Below, piece by piece: positions 43,599 through 51,013 of a stretch of 64,000 bases of DNA. Under the pieces are notes generated by a model. The model had not been told where the DNA came from, did no database searches, and saw nothing but the letters and a program-made list of their open reading frames with translations. The translations under genes and the position numbers were made by a program. Origin of the DNA: Streptomyces sp. HUAS YS2 (GTDB taxonomy: Bacteria > Actinomycetota > Actinomycetes > Streptomycetales > Streptomycetaceae); the NCBI RefSeq assembly GCF_033343995.1, contig NZ_CP137573.1, positions 6,481,001 through 6,545,000 of the forward strand, written 5' to 3'. Position 1 is the first letter of the stretch, and every line of letters begins with the position of its first letter.

Positions 43599-44581
43599 GC
43601 AATCAGCCCGGCGACAAGACCGCCGACCAGAGCACCACGCGGAAGCACAAGGCGCTGCCCAAGGCGCAGACGCTCATCGAGGCGCTGCCCTGGCTGACCC
43701 GCCACCACGGCAAGACGGTCGTCATCAAGTTCGGCGGCAACGCCATGATCGACGAGGAGCTCAAGGCCGCCTTCGCGCAGGACGTCGTCTTCCTGCGCCA
43801 CGCAGGTCTGAAGCCGGTCGTGGTGCACGGCGGCGGGCCGCAGATCAGCGCCGCGCTCGACCGGCACGGCATCGTCAGCGAGTTCAAGGCCGGCCTGCGG
43901 GTCACCACCGAGGACGCGATGGACGTCGTCCGCATGGTCCTGGCCGGCCAGGTCCAGCGCGAGCTGGTCGGGCTGCTCAACCAGCACGGCCCGCTGGCCG
44001 TCGGCCTCACCGGCGAGGACGCGCACACCATCACGGCCACCAAGCACCAGCCGGTCATCGAGGGCGAGCAGGTCGACATCGGCCGGGTCGGCGAGATCAC
44101 CGCCATCGACACCGGCGCCATCTCGGCGCTCCTGGAGGACGGCCGGATCCCGGTCGTCTCCTCCATCGCCCGCTCCCAGGACGACGGGCATGTCTACAAC
44201 GTCAATGCCGATACGGCGGCCGCGGCACTCGCTGCCGCGCTGGGCGCCGAGACGCTGATGGTCCTGACCGACGTCGAGGGCCTGTACGAGGACTGGCCGA
44301 ACAGCGACGAGGTCATCAGCCGGCTCACCGCGAGCCAGCTGGAGAAACTGCTGCCCGAGCTCTCCAGCGGCATGGTCCCCAAGATGGAGGGCTGCCTGCA
44401 CGCCGTACGGAACGGGGTCCGCACGGCCCGCGTCATCGACGGCCGGGTGCAGCACTCCATCCTGCTGGAGATCTTCACCGACGAGGGCATCGGAACGATG
44501 GTCGTGCCGGACGCCCCGGCCGACAGCAAGAGCGACCGGGGCGACAAGGGCGACCGGGGCGACAAGGGGGAGACGGCATGA
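43595..44581 (+). CDS. argB: N-acetylglutamate kinase
   Basis: A 328-residue amino acid kinase. Motifs: VIKFGGNAM (ATP loop), VVVHGGGPQIS (acetylglutamate), GLTGEDAHT, NVNADTAAAALAAALGA and LTDVEGLYEDWP. The N-terminal helix (LPKAQTLIEALPWLTRHHGKT) is typical of arginine-inhibited hexameric enzymes, so feedback control by arginine is expected. The C-terminus adds a collagen-like SKSDRGDKGDRGDKGETA after the normal end at about residue 308, coded by an 18-base tandem repeat. Coupled to argJ and argD through ATGA overlaps. Confidence 0.96.
   Translation: MSNQPGDKTADQSTTRKHKALPKAQTLIEALPWLTRHHGKTVVIKFGGNAMIDEELKAAFAQDVVFLRHAGLKPVVVHGGGPQISAALDRHGIVSEFKAGLRVTTEDAMDVVRMVLAGQVQRELVGLLNQHGPLAVGLTGEDAHTITATKHQPVIEGEQVDIGRVGEITAIDTGAISALLEDGRIPVVSSIARSQDDGHVYNVNADTAAAALAAALGAETLMVLTDVEGLYEDWPNSDEVISRLTASQLEKLLPELSSGMVPKMEGCLHAVRNGVRTARVIDGRVQHSILLEIFTDEGIGTMVVPDAPADSKSDRGDKGDRGDKGETA
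44533..44568 (+). repeat. Perfect 18-bp tandem repeat at the argB 3' end
   Basis: CGACCGGGGCGACAAGGG occurs twice in direct succession and codes for the DRGDKG units of the ArgB tail. Repeat number may vary between strains. Confidence 0.85.
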
Positions 44582-45774
44582 CGAACGCGGAGCTGACCCA
44601 GCGGTGGCAGGGCGCGCTCATGGACAACTACGGCACCCCCAAGCTGCCGCTGGTCCGCGGCGAGGGCGCCAAGGTCTGGGACGCCTCGGGCGCCGAGTAC
44701 CTCGACTTCGTCGGCGGCATCGCGGTGAACGCCCTCGGCCACGCCCACCCGGCGATCGTCGAGGCCGTGACGCGTCAGATCCAGAGCCTCGGCCACGTCT
44801 CCAACCTCTTCGTCGCCGAACCGCCCGTCGCGCTCGCCGAGCGGCTGCTCCAGCTCTTCGGCCGCCCGGGCCGGGTGTTCTTCTGCAACTCCGGCGCGGA
44901 GGCCAACGAGGCGGCGTTCAAGATCGGCCGGCTCACCGGCCGGCGCCACATGGTCGCCACCGACGGCGGCTTCCACGGCCGGACGATGGGCGCCCTCGCG
45001 CTCACCGGCCAGCCCGGCAAGCAGGGCCCGTTCCTGCCGCTGCCCGGCGACGTCACCCACGTTCCGTACGGCGACGTCGAGGCGCTGCGCGCCGCCGTCA
45101 CCGAGGAGACGGCCTTCGTGATCATCGAGCCGATCCAGGGCGAGAACGGCGTGGTCGTGCCGCCGGCCGGATACCTCCAGGCCGCCCGCGAGATCACCCG
45201 GGCCACCGGCACCCTGCTCGTCCTCGACGAGGTGCAGACCGGCATCGGCCGGTGCGGCACCTGGTTCGAGCACCAGGCCCACGACGGCGTCGACCCCGAC
45301 ATCGTCACCCTGGCCAAGGGCCTCGGCGGCGGGCTGCCGCTCGGCGCGACCGTCGCCTTCGGTGCGGCGGCCGAGCTGTTCGCGCCCGGCCACCACGGCA
45401 CGACCTTCGGCGGCAACCCGGTCGCCTGCGCCGCCGGACTGGCCGTCCTCGACACCCTCGGCCGGGACGGGGCGCTCGACGAGGTCAAGCGGCTCGGCGA
45501 GAAGCTGCGCGACGGAATCGAGGGTCTGGGCGATCCGCTGGTCTCCCACGTCCGTGGTGCGGGGCTGCTGCTGGGTATCGTGCTCACCGAGCCCCTCGCG
45601 CCCCAGGTGCAGCAGGCGGCTCAGGACGCCGGCCTCCTGGTGAACGCGCCCGCCCCCGATGTCGTACGGATCATGCCGGCGCTGATCATCGGAGACGCGG
45701 AGGCGGACGCCTTCCTGGAGGCGCTCCCCGGTGTCCTCGACGCGGTGAACGGGGAAGGACGAACCGGAGAATGA
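44578..45774 (+). CDS. argD: Acetylornithine aminotransferase
   Basis: A 398-residue class III aminotransferase with the PLP lysine Lys247 in TLAKGLGGGLPLGA, the phosphate-binding NSGAEANEAAFKI and LVLDEVQTGIGRCG, and the GTTFGGNPVACAAGLAVLD segment. It converts N-acetylglutamate semialdehyde to N-acetylornithine, using glutamate as donor. ATG overlaps the argB stop. Fifth position in the operon; eight bases separate it from argR. Confidence 0.96.
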   Translation: MTNAELTQRWQGALMDNYGTPKLPLVRGEGAKVWDASGAEYLDFVGGIAVNALGHAHPAIVEAVTRQIQSLGHVSNLFVAEPPVALAERLLQLFGRPGRVFFCNSGAEANEAAFKIGRLTGRRHMVATDGGFHGRTMGALALTGQPGKQGPFLPLPGDVTHVPYGDVEALRAAVTEETAFVIIEPIQGENGVVVPPAGYLQAAREITRATGTLLVLDEVQTGIGRCGTWFEHQAHDGVDPDIVTLAKGLGGGLPLGATVAFGAAAELFAPGHHGTTFGGNPVACAAGLAVLDTLGRDGALDEVKRLGEKLRDGIEGLGDPLVSHVRGAGLLLGIVLTEPLAPQVQQAAQDAGLLVNAPAPDVVRIMPALIIGDAEADAFLEALPGVLDAVNGEGRTGE

Positions 45775-45781
45775 GACGACG

Positions 45782-46318
45782 ATGACCGATGCGCAGGGAA
45801 TCGACCAGGGCGGTCCGTCCGTTCCGCAGACCCGCACGGCACGCCACCGCAGGATCGTCGACATCCTCAACCGGCAGCCGGTGCGCTCGCAGAGCCAGCT
45901 CGCCCGGCTCCTCGCCGACGACGGGCTGAGCGTCACCCAGGCGACGCTCAGCCGGGACCTCGACGAGCTCGGCGCGGTGAAGATCCGCAACACCGGGGGC
46001 GAGCTGATCTACGCGGTGCCCAGCGAGGGCGGCTTCCGCACCCCGCAGGCGCCGCTCGGCGAGTCCGCCAAGGAGGAGCGCATGCGGCGCCTCTCCGGCG
46101 AACTGCTGATCTCCGCCGAGGCCTCCGCCAACCTGGTGGTGCTGCGCACCCCGCCCGGCGCGGCCCAGTTCCTCGCATCGGCCATCGACCAGGCCGAACT
46201 CCGCGCGATCCTCGGGACGATCGCGGGTGACGACACGCTGCTGCTCATCTCCCGCGACCCGGCCGGCGGCCAGGCCCTGGCCGACCACCTGCTGCGGCTC
46301 GCCCAGAACGACCGCTGA
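45782..46318 (+). CDS. argR: Arginine repressor ArgR
   Basis: A 178-residue repressor. The N-terminal winged helix (TARHRRIVDILNRQPVRSQS, then QATLSRDLDELGAVKIRNTGG) binds ARG boxes. The C-terminal half (ANLVVLRTPPGAAQFLASAID, then LGTIAGDDTLLLISRDP) makes the hexamer core and binds arginine. It ends the operon and represses it at the boxes upstream of argC and probably argH. The N-terminus has a short extra leader (TDAQGIDQGGPSVPQ) usual in streptomycetes. Confidence 0.96.
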   Translation: MTDAQGIDQGGPSVPQTRTARHRRIVDILNRQPVRSQSQLARLLADDGLSVTQATLSRDLDELGAVKIRNTGGELIYAVPSEGGFRTPQAPLGESAKEERMRRLSGELLISAEASANLVVLRTPPGAAQFLASAIDQAELRAILGTIAGDDTLLLISRDPAGGQALADHLLRLAQNDR

Positions 46319-46349
46319 CCGCAGGCACCCGTACCCGTCAGGTCACCCG

Positions 46350-47042
46350 TCAGTACCCGGTGACCGCGGTCGTCCCGCCGCTCGTGCCGATGGCGATGTG
46401 CGGGCGGCGGACCGGGTCGGCCCAGGCCAGGATGCGGCGCATGGCATCGGCCGGCACGGACACGCAACCGGCCGTCGCACCGCGCCCGTTGACGTGCAGG
46501 AAGATCCCGGCGCCGCGACCGCGCACGGGCCGGTCGTAGTTGAACCCGATGACGAGCGCATGCGCGTACTGGGTCCCGTACGAGACGAGATGCTCGGACT
46601 CGCCGGCCCGGCAGTCCCCGGGCAGCCCCTCCACCCACCGGTTGTACGCCCGGGACTCGTTGTCCTGGCACCACCAGGAGCGCTCGGTGACCCGCGCGTA
46701 CGGGTACGCGGTTCCCGCCGGCCGCGTCTCGACGCCGAAGGCGTAGGGCAACGAGTAGAGCCCGGTCGGTGTGGTGCTGGTCCCCTGCCGCCGGTCGGCC
46801 CCGTCGGCGAGCCCGTTCGCCCCGAACCGCGCGGGCGCGGAGCCGACCTCGTCCCATGCGGCGCCCCGCCGCTCCCACCAGACGACGGTCCCGGTGGTCG
46901 AGTTCAACCCCGGAGCCTCGGCGGTGATCAGCTGGGACCCGCCCCCGGTGTCCGCCATTCGCTCGGGCAGCGGGACGGGACCGGACGCGGGAGCGGCGGT
47001 CAGCGAGACGAGCACGGCGCCGGCGGCGAGGAGCATGCGCAT
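46350..47042 (-). CDS. Secreted L,D-transpeptidase (YkuD domain)
   Basis: A 230-residue protein with a short signal peptide (residues 1-20, LLAAGAVLVSLTAAPASG). The YkuD active site is in GIFLHVNGRGATAGCVSVP: His183 and the nucleophile Cys193. The fold's WWCQDNESRAYNRWVEGLPG precedes it. Single-domain YkuD proteins cross-link peptidoglycan stems through meso-diaminopimelate. The start overlaps the end of the HEAT-repeat gene by 43 bases on the same strand, so it may depend on readthrough coupling. No peptidoglycan-binding domain is present. Confidence 0.85.
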   Translation of the reverse strand: MRMLLAAGAVLVSLTAAPASGPVPLPERMADTGGGSQLITAEAPGLNSTTGTVVWWERRGAAWDEVGSAPARFGANGLADGADRRQGTSTTPTGLYSLPYAFGVETRPAGTAYPYARVTERSWWCQDNESRAYNRWVEGLPGDCRAGESEHLVSYGTQYAHALVIGFNYDRPVRGRGAGIFLHVNGRGATAGCVSVPADAMRRILAWADPVRRPHIAIGTSGGTTAVTGY

Positions 47043-48286
47043 GGCGCGACGCTAAGGCCCGCCACCGGCCCGCTGCCACGCCACTGAGCCGGGTGGGGGA
47101 GCGGCGGCGCCGGGGGCCGGTGTTCAGATGCGCGTGCCGCGCGGATGCGCCTCCTCTTCTCGGCCCGCCAGGTGGCGATCCGCTCGCCGTTCGCCTCGGC
47201 GAGGGCGCGGATCTCGTCCGCGTGCGGGCCCTTGGCGGCGTCGCGGTCCCAGACCACTCGCAGCGCCTGGGCTCGGGCGGCCGTGCGCACCTCCGGGAGG
47301 GGGTCGTCCAGCAGGCGGAGGGCGTTGAGCAGGGCCGCGGGTGCGAAGTCGTGTTCGAGGAGTTCCATGGCCAGTGCCCGGCGGGCGGGTGCCTCGCCGG
47401 GGGCCGTGAGGGCGATGAGCCGCTCCGTGGGGACCTCGCCGGCGGCGTACCGGAGTGCTCCGCGCGCCGCGCGGGCCATCTCCGGCGCCGGGTCGGCGAG
47501 GTGCGGCAGGGCCTCGTCCCAGCCGAGGCCGTGGCGGTGCGAGAGAAGGACGAGCGCGCGGGCGCGCACGCGCGCGTGCCGGTGGCCGAGCAGGCCGCGC
47601 AGGGCCTCGGGGTCGTCCCGCAGGGCGCGCAGCACGACCGCTCCGACGCGCGGGTCGGGATCGTCGGCGTGCGGCGGCAGCTCGGTGTCCGCCAGGGCGC
47701 CGAGCAGCCGCAGTCCGCCGAGCGCCCGGGCTCGTACGGCCCCGTCGGCGTGCCGGGTGAGGTTCCGGAGCAACGGGGCGTCCGCTGGGTCGCGCTGCTC
47801 CGCGAGTCCGCTGACCGCCGAGGGTGTCGCGGCGGCCGGGTCGGCGCAGAGCGCGCGGAGACGGGCGTGCGGATCGTCGTCGGCCTCCCGCAGGCCCTGG
47901 TGGGCGAGCCCGCGCACCCAGGGGGAGGGGTCCGTCAGGTGCGGTACGAGGTCGCCGGCCCGCAGTCGTGCCACGCCCGTGCCCCGGACGAGGCCGTCGG
48001 ACGAGGACAGGAGCCGCTCCAGGGCCGCGTCGGCGCCGGGCAGCTCCGGCAGGAGGCGCGCTGCGAGCCGCCGGACGTGTCGGTCGCGATGGCCGAGCGC
48101 GACCGCGGCCAGCTCGTCGGGGGAGTGCCTGAGCGCCACCGCGCGGCTCCCGTGGAAGACGTCGGAGTCGAGCCGTACCCGGTCCTCCGCCCGCCCGGCA
48201 CCCGCCGTCGAAGCCGCGTCGCTGCCGTGCGGAAGACGCTCGTCCCCGTGAAGGTGGTGGGTGGGCCCCGGTCGCTCGCTCGTCAT
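47000..48286 (-). CDS. HEAT-repeat protein
   Basis: A 428-residue, Ala/Arg/Leu-rich protein of about ten HEAT-like helical pairs, for example LGHRDRHVRRLAARLLPELP, LTDPSPWVRGLAHQGLREADDDP and DDPLPEVRTAARAQALRVVW. Repeats begin near residue 55 and run to about 375; the last 50 residues are basic and disordered. The ATG at 48286 is the first sensible start; the frame opens to 48382 across the argH promoter. HEAT solenoids bind proteins or DNA, and the target here is unknown. It is divergent from argH, so it shares the ARG-box region. Confidence 0.7.
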   Translation of the reverse strand: MTSERPGPTHHLHGDERLPHGSDAASTAGAGRAEDRVRLDSDVFHGSRAVALRHSPDELAAVALGHRDRHVRRLAARLLPELPGADAALERLLSSSDGLVRGTGVARLRAGDLVPHLTDPSPWVRGLAHQGLREADDDPHARLRALCADPAAATPSAVSGLAEQRDPADAPLLRNLTRHADGAVRARALGGLRLLGALADTELPPHADDPDPRVGAVVLRALRDDPEALRGLLGHRHARVRARALVLLSHRHGLGWDEALPHLADPAPEMARAARGALRYAAGEVPTERLIALTAPGEAPARRALAMELLEHDFAPAALLNALRLLDDPLPEVRTAARAQALRVVWDRDAAKGPHADEIRALAEANGERIATWRAEKRRRIRAARASEHRPPAPPLPHPAQWRGSGPVAGLSVAPCACSSPPAPCSSR

Positions 48287-48343
48287 GCGGCGGACTGTAA
48301 CCGGGCGGGCGGCAACCCCTGCCCACCACCCCCAATGCCAAAA

Positions 48344-48380
48344 TTGACGAATCATGCAGAGTTCTGCATACTCATGCATC
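48344..48380 (+). promoter_or_regulatory. argH promoter with double ARG-box-like operator
   Basis: TTGACG (48344-48349), 17 bases, CATACT (48367-48372) gives a promoter. ATCATGCAgagtTCTGCATA (48351-48370) matches the paired TGCA elements of a Streptomyces ARG box, and the adjoining TCTGCATACTCATGCATC (48363-48380) makes a second, overlapping pair. Both cover the -10, so ArgR binding would block initiation. Confidence 0.7.
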
Positions 48381-48417
48381 AAGGGTTTCGGACAGTCGAG
48401 GCGAGGAGCAACCAGAA

Positions 48418-49845
48418 GTGAGCAGCAACAACGGTGACGTCCGGCTCTGGGGCGGGCGGTTCGCCGACGGGCCCGCCGAGGCCCTGGCGAAGCTCTCCGC
48501 GTCGGTCCACTTCGACTGGCGCCTCGCGCCGTACGACATCGCCGGCTCCCGGGCCCACGCGCGCGTGCTGCACAAGGCGGGGCTGCTCACCGAGGACGAG
48601 CTGACGCGAATGCTGGCCGGGCTCGACCGGCTGGAGGCCGACGTCGCCGACGGCTCCTTCGTCGGGACCATCGCCGACGAGGACGTGCACACCGCTCTCG
48701 AGCGGGGCCTGCTCGAGCGCCTCGGGCCGGACCTCGGCGGCAAGCTGCGTGCCGGTCGGTCCAGGAACGACCAGGTCGCCACCCTCTTCCGGATGTACCT
48801 GCGGGACCATGCCCGCATCATCGGCGGCCTGATCGCCGACCTCCAGGACGCCCTGGTCGGCCTCGCCGAGGCGCACCCGGACGTCGCCATGCCGGGCCGG
48901 ACCCATCTCCAGCACGCCCAGCCGGTGCTCTTCGCGCACCACGTGCTCGCGCACGTCCAGTCGCTGTCGCGGGACGCGGAGCGGCTGCGGCAGTGGGACA
49001 CCCGTACCGCGGTCTCCCCGTACGGCTCCGGCGCGCTCGCCGGCTCCTCGCTCGGGCTCGACCCGGAGGCGGTCGCCAAGGACCTCGGCTTCGAGCGCGG
49101 CTCCGCGGGCAACTCCATCGACGGAACCGCCTCGCGCGACTTCGTCGCCGAGTTCGCCTTCATCACCGCGATGATCGGCGTGAACCTCTCCCGCATCGCG
49201 GAGGAGATCATCATCTGGAACACGAAGGAGTTCTCCTTCGTGACCCTGCACGACGCCTTCTCCACCGGCTCGTCGATCATGCCGCAGAAGAAGAACCCGG
49301 ACATCGCCGAGCTGGCCCGAGGGAAGTCCGGCCGGCTCATCGGCAACCTGTCCGGCCTGATGGCCACTCTCAAGGCCCTGCCGCTGGCCTACAACCGGGA
49401 CCTCCAGGAGGACAAGGAGCCGGTCTTCGACTCCTGCGACCAGCTGGAGATCCTGCTGCCCGCCTTCACCGGCATGATGGCCACGCTCACGGTCAACCGG
49501 GAGCGCATGGAGGAGCTGGCCCCGGCCGGCTTCTCGCTCGCCACCGACATCGCCGAGTGGCTGGTCAAGCAGGGCGTGCCGTTCCGTGTCGCGCACGAGG
49601 TGGCCGGCGAGTGCGTGAAGGTCGCCGAGGCGGAGGGCAAGGAGCTGGACGAGCTGACGGACGACCAGTTCGTGAAGATCTCCGAGCACCTCACCCCCGA
49701 GGTCCGCACCGTGCTCAACGTCCCCGGCGCTCTCGCCTCCCGTGACGGCCGCGGCGGTACGGCCCCGTCGGCCGTCGCCGCCCAGCTCGTCGAGGTGAAG
49801 GCCGACCTGGTGATCCAGCACGCCTGGGCGGACGCCAAGAAGTAA
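48418..49845 (+). CDS. argH: Argininosuccinate lyase
   Basis: A 475-residue fumarase/aspartase-superfamily enzyme. It has the signature GSSIMPQKKNPD (catalytic Ser in the flexible loop), the early RLWGGRFADGPAEALAKLSAS, TPGRTHLQHAQPV-like segment (here MPGRTHLQHAQPVLF) and the active-site His in that segment. It splits argininosuccinate to arginine and fumarate. GTG start behind GAGGAG. argG is not in the window. Length is usual. Confidence 0.97.
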   Translation: MSSNNGDVRLWGGRFADGPAEALAKLSASVHFDWRLAPYDIAGSRAHARVLHKAGLLTEDELTRMLAGLDRLEADVADGSFVGTIADEDVHTALERGLLERLGPDLGGKLRAGRSRNDQVATLFRMYLRDHARIIGGLIADLQDALVGLAEAHPDVAMPGRTHLQHAQPVLFAHHVLAHVQSLSRDAERLRQWDTRTAVSPYGSGALAGSSLGLDPEAVAKDLGFERGSAGNSIDGTASRDFVAEFAFITAMIGVNLSRIAEEIIIWNTKEFSFVTLHDAFSTGSSIMPQKKNPDIAELARGKSGRLIGNLSGLMATLKALPLAYNRDLQEDKEPVFDSCDQLEILLPAFTGMMATLTVNRERMEELAPAGFSLATDIAEWLVKQGVPFRVAHEVAGECVKVAEAEGKELDELTDDQFVKISEHLTPEVRTVLNVPGALASRDGRGGTAPSAVAAQLVEVKADLVIQHAWADAKK

Positions 49846-49866
49846 CCGCAGTCACCGCACGGAGCG

Positions 49867-50382
49867 TCACAGCGCCGCCGCCCAGTCCGCGAGCGCGTCG
49901 AAGTCCGGCCGGAGCAGTCCGTGTCGGGGGTCGATGTGCAGCAACAGGGCGGCGGCGAGGTGGTTCTGCTCCACGTACTCGTGGTCGTACGACGTGATGT
50001 CGTCGTCCACCCATGCGAACGGCCGCCCCGCCGCGTACTCCAGGATGTACTGGGTCTTCCAGAACGTCCCGCGCGGGGCGGCTCCGTGCATCTTGGGCCA
50101 GTCGATGAACGGCAGCTCGGGGAGCCCGAGATGCGGCGCGATCCAGTCGTTCGCCTCGCCCTTCCAGGTCGTCGCCCAGACCAGTTCGTACGCGTCGGCC
50201 AGCGTCAGCAGCTCCTCCCCGTGGGCCGGGTTGAGCCACACCCGCAGCGGCTTGGTCTCGAACCAGCCGCCCGGCCGCATCCGGTGCGTCGTGTACCCCT
50301 CCGGACGGCGCTCGGCCTGTGCCGCGTACGGGTTCAGCGGGCCGTCCACGTCGATCAGCAGCAGTGGCTTCGTCATGTCCAC
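49867..50382 (-). CDS. HAD-superfamily hydrolase-like protein
   Basis: A 171-residue protein with the HAD motif I LLLIDVDGPLNPYA (Asp11, Asp13), motif II-like VWATTW and a C-terminal FAWVDDDITSYDHEY acidic pair as motif IV. There is no clear cap domain. A family common in Streptomyces annotated as HAD or secreted protein of unknown substrate. Starts at ATG 50382 or 50376. It is divergent from the TetR gene, sharing an intergenic region that holds the TetR operator. Confidence 0.8.
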   Translation of the reverse strand: MDMTKPLLLIDVDGPLNPYAAQAERRPEGYTTHRMRPGGWFETKPLRVWLNPAHGEELLTLADAYELVWATTWKGEANDWIAPHLGLPELPFIDWPKMHGAAPRGTFWKTQYILEYAAGRPFAWVDDDITSYDHEYVEQNHLAAALLLHIDPRHGLLRPDFDALADWAAAL

Positions 50383-50420
50383 AGCATTCCTTCCGGCCTC
50401 GCAATGAGGCGTTGATTTAT

Positions 50421-50446
50421 CGAATGAGACATCGACGTCTCATTCG
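50421..50446. promoter_or_regulatory. 26-bp inverted repeat, TetR operator
   Basis: CGAATGAGAC and GTCTCATTCG form a perfect ten-base palindrome around ATCGAC. Further AATGAG-like and GTCTCAT-like half sites lie on each side (50403-50411 and 50456-50463). It stands 15 bases before the TetR ATG, in the divergent region with the HAD gene: a clear autoregulatory operator. Confidence 0.75.
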
Positions 50447-50461
50447 GTGTATGGTCGTCTC

Positions 50462-51013
50462 ATGTCAGTCGATCGCACCCAGGTGCTCCGGGCCGCCGCC
50501 GTCCTGCTCGCCCGCAAGGCGACCGCCACGATGGACGAGGTCGCCCGGGCCGCCGGCATCGGCCGCGCCACCCTGCACCGGCACTTCGCCGGCCGGGACG
50601 CGCTGATCAGGGCGCTGGAGGAGATGGGCATCGACGAGCTGGAGGCCGCCCACGACTCGGCCGCGCTCGACGAGGGGCCCGCGGACGAAGCCGTACGACG
50701 GCTCATTGCCGCGGTGGAGCCGGTCGCCCCGCTGCTCTCGTTCCTCGTCACCGAGAACCAGCTCTTCGAGGGCGAAGGGCAGAACGAGGGCTGGGCCCGG
50801 CTCGACGCCCGGGTCGCCGCGCTCTTCCGGCGCGGTCAGGAAGAGGGCGTCTTCCGGATCGATCTGACACCCGCATGGCTCACCGAGGCCCTCTACGGGC
50901 TCATCGGGAGCGGCGCCTGGGCCGTCCTGGACGGCCGGGTCGCGGCGAAAGACTACCAATACATGATCGCCGAGCTGCTGCTCGGCGGCGCACGACGGAG
51001 TGTGGAGCAATGA
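50462..51013 (+). CDS. TetR-family regulator
   Basis: A 183-residue regulator with an N-terminal TetR helix-turn-helix (DRTQVLRAAAVLLARKATAT, then VARAAGIGRATLHRHFAGRD) and a ligand domain of helices. The ATG at 50462 is followed by a coupled MFS gene (stop/start ATGA). Its own operator at 50421-50446 indicates autorepression and release by a substrate of the exporter. Ligand unknown. Confidence 0.88.
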   Translation: MSVDRTQVLRAAAVLLARKATATMDEVARAAGIGRATLHRHFAGRDALIRALEEMGIDELEAAHDSAALDEGPADEAVRRLIAAVEPVAPLLSFLVTENQLFEGEGQNEGWARLDARVAALFRRGQEEGVFRIDLTPAWLTEALYGLIGSGAWAVLDGRVAAKDYQYMIAELLLGGARRSVEQ

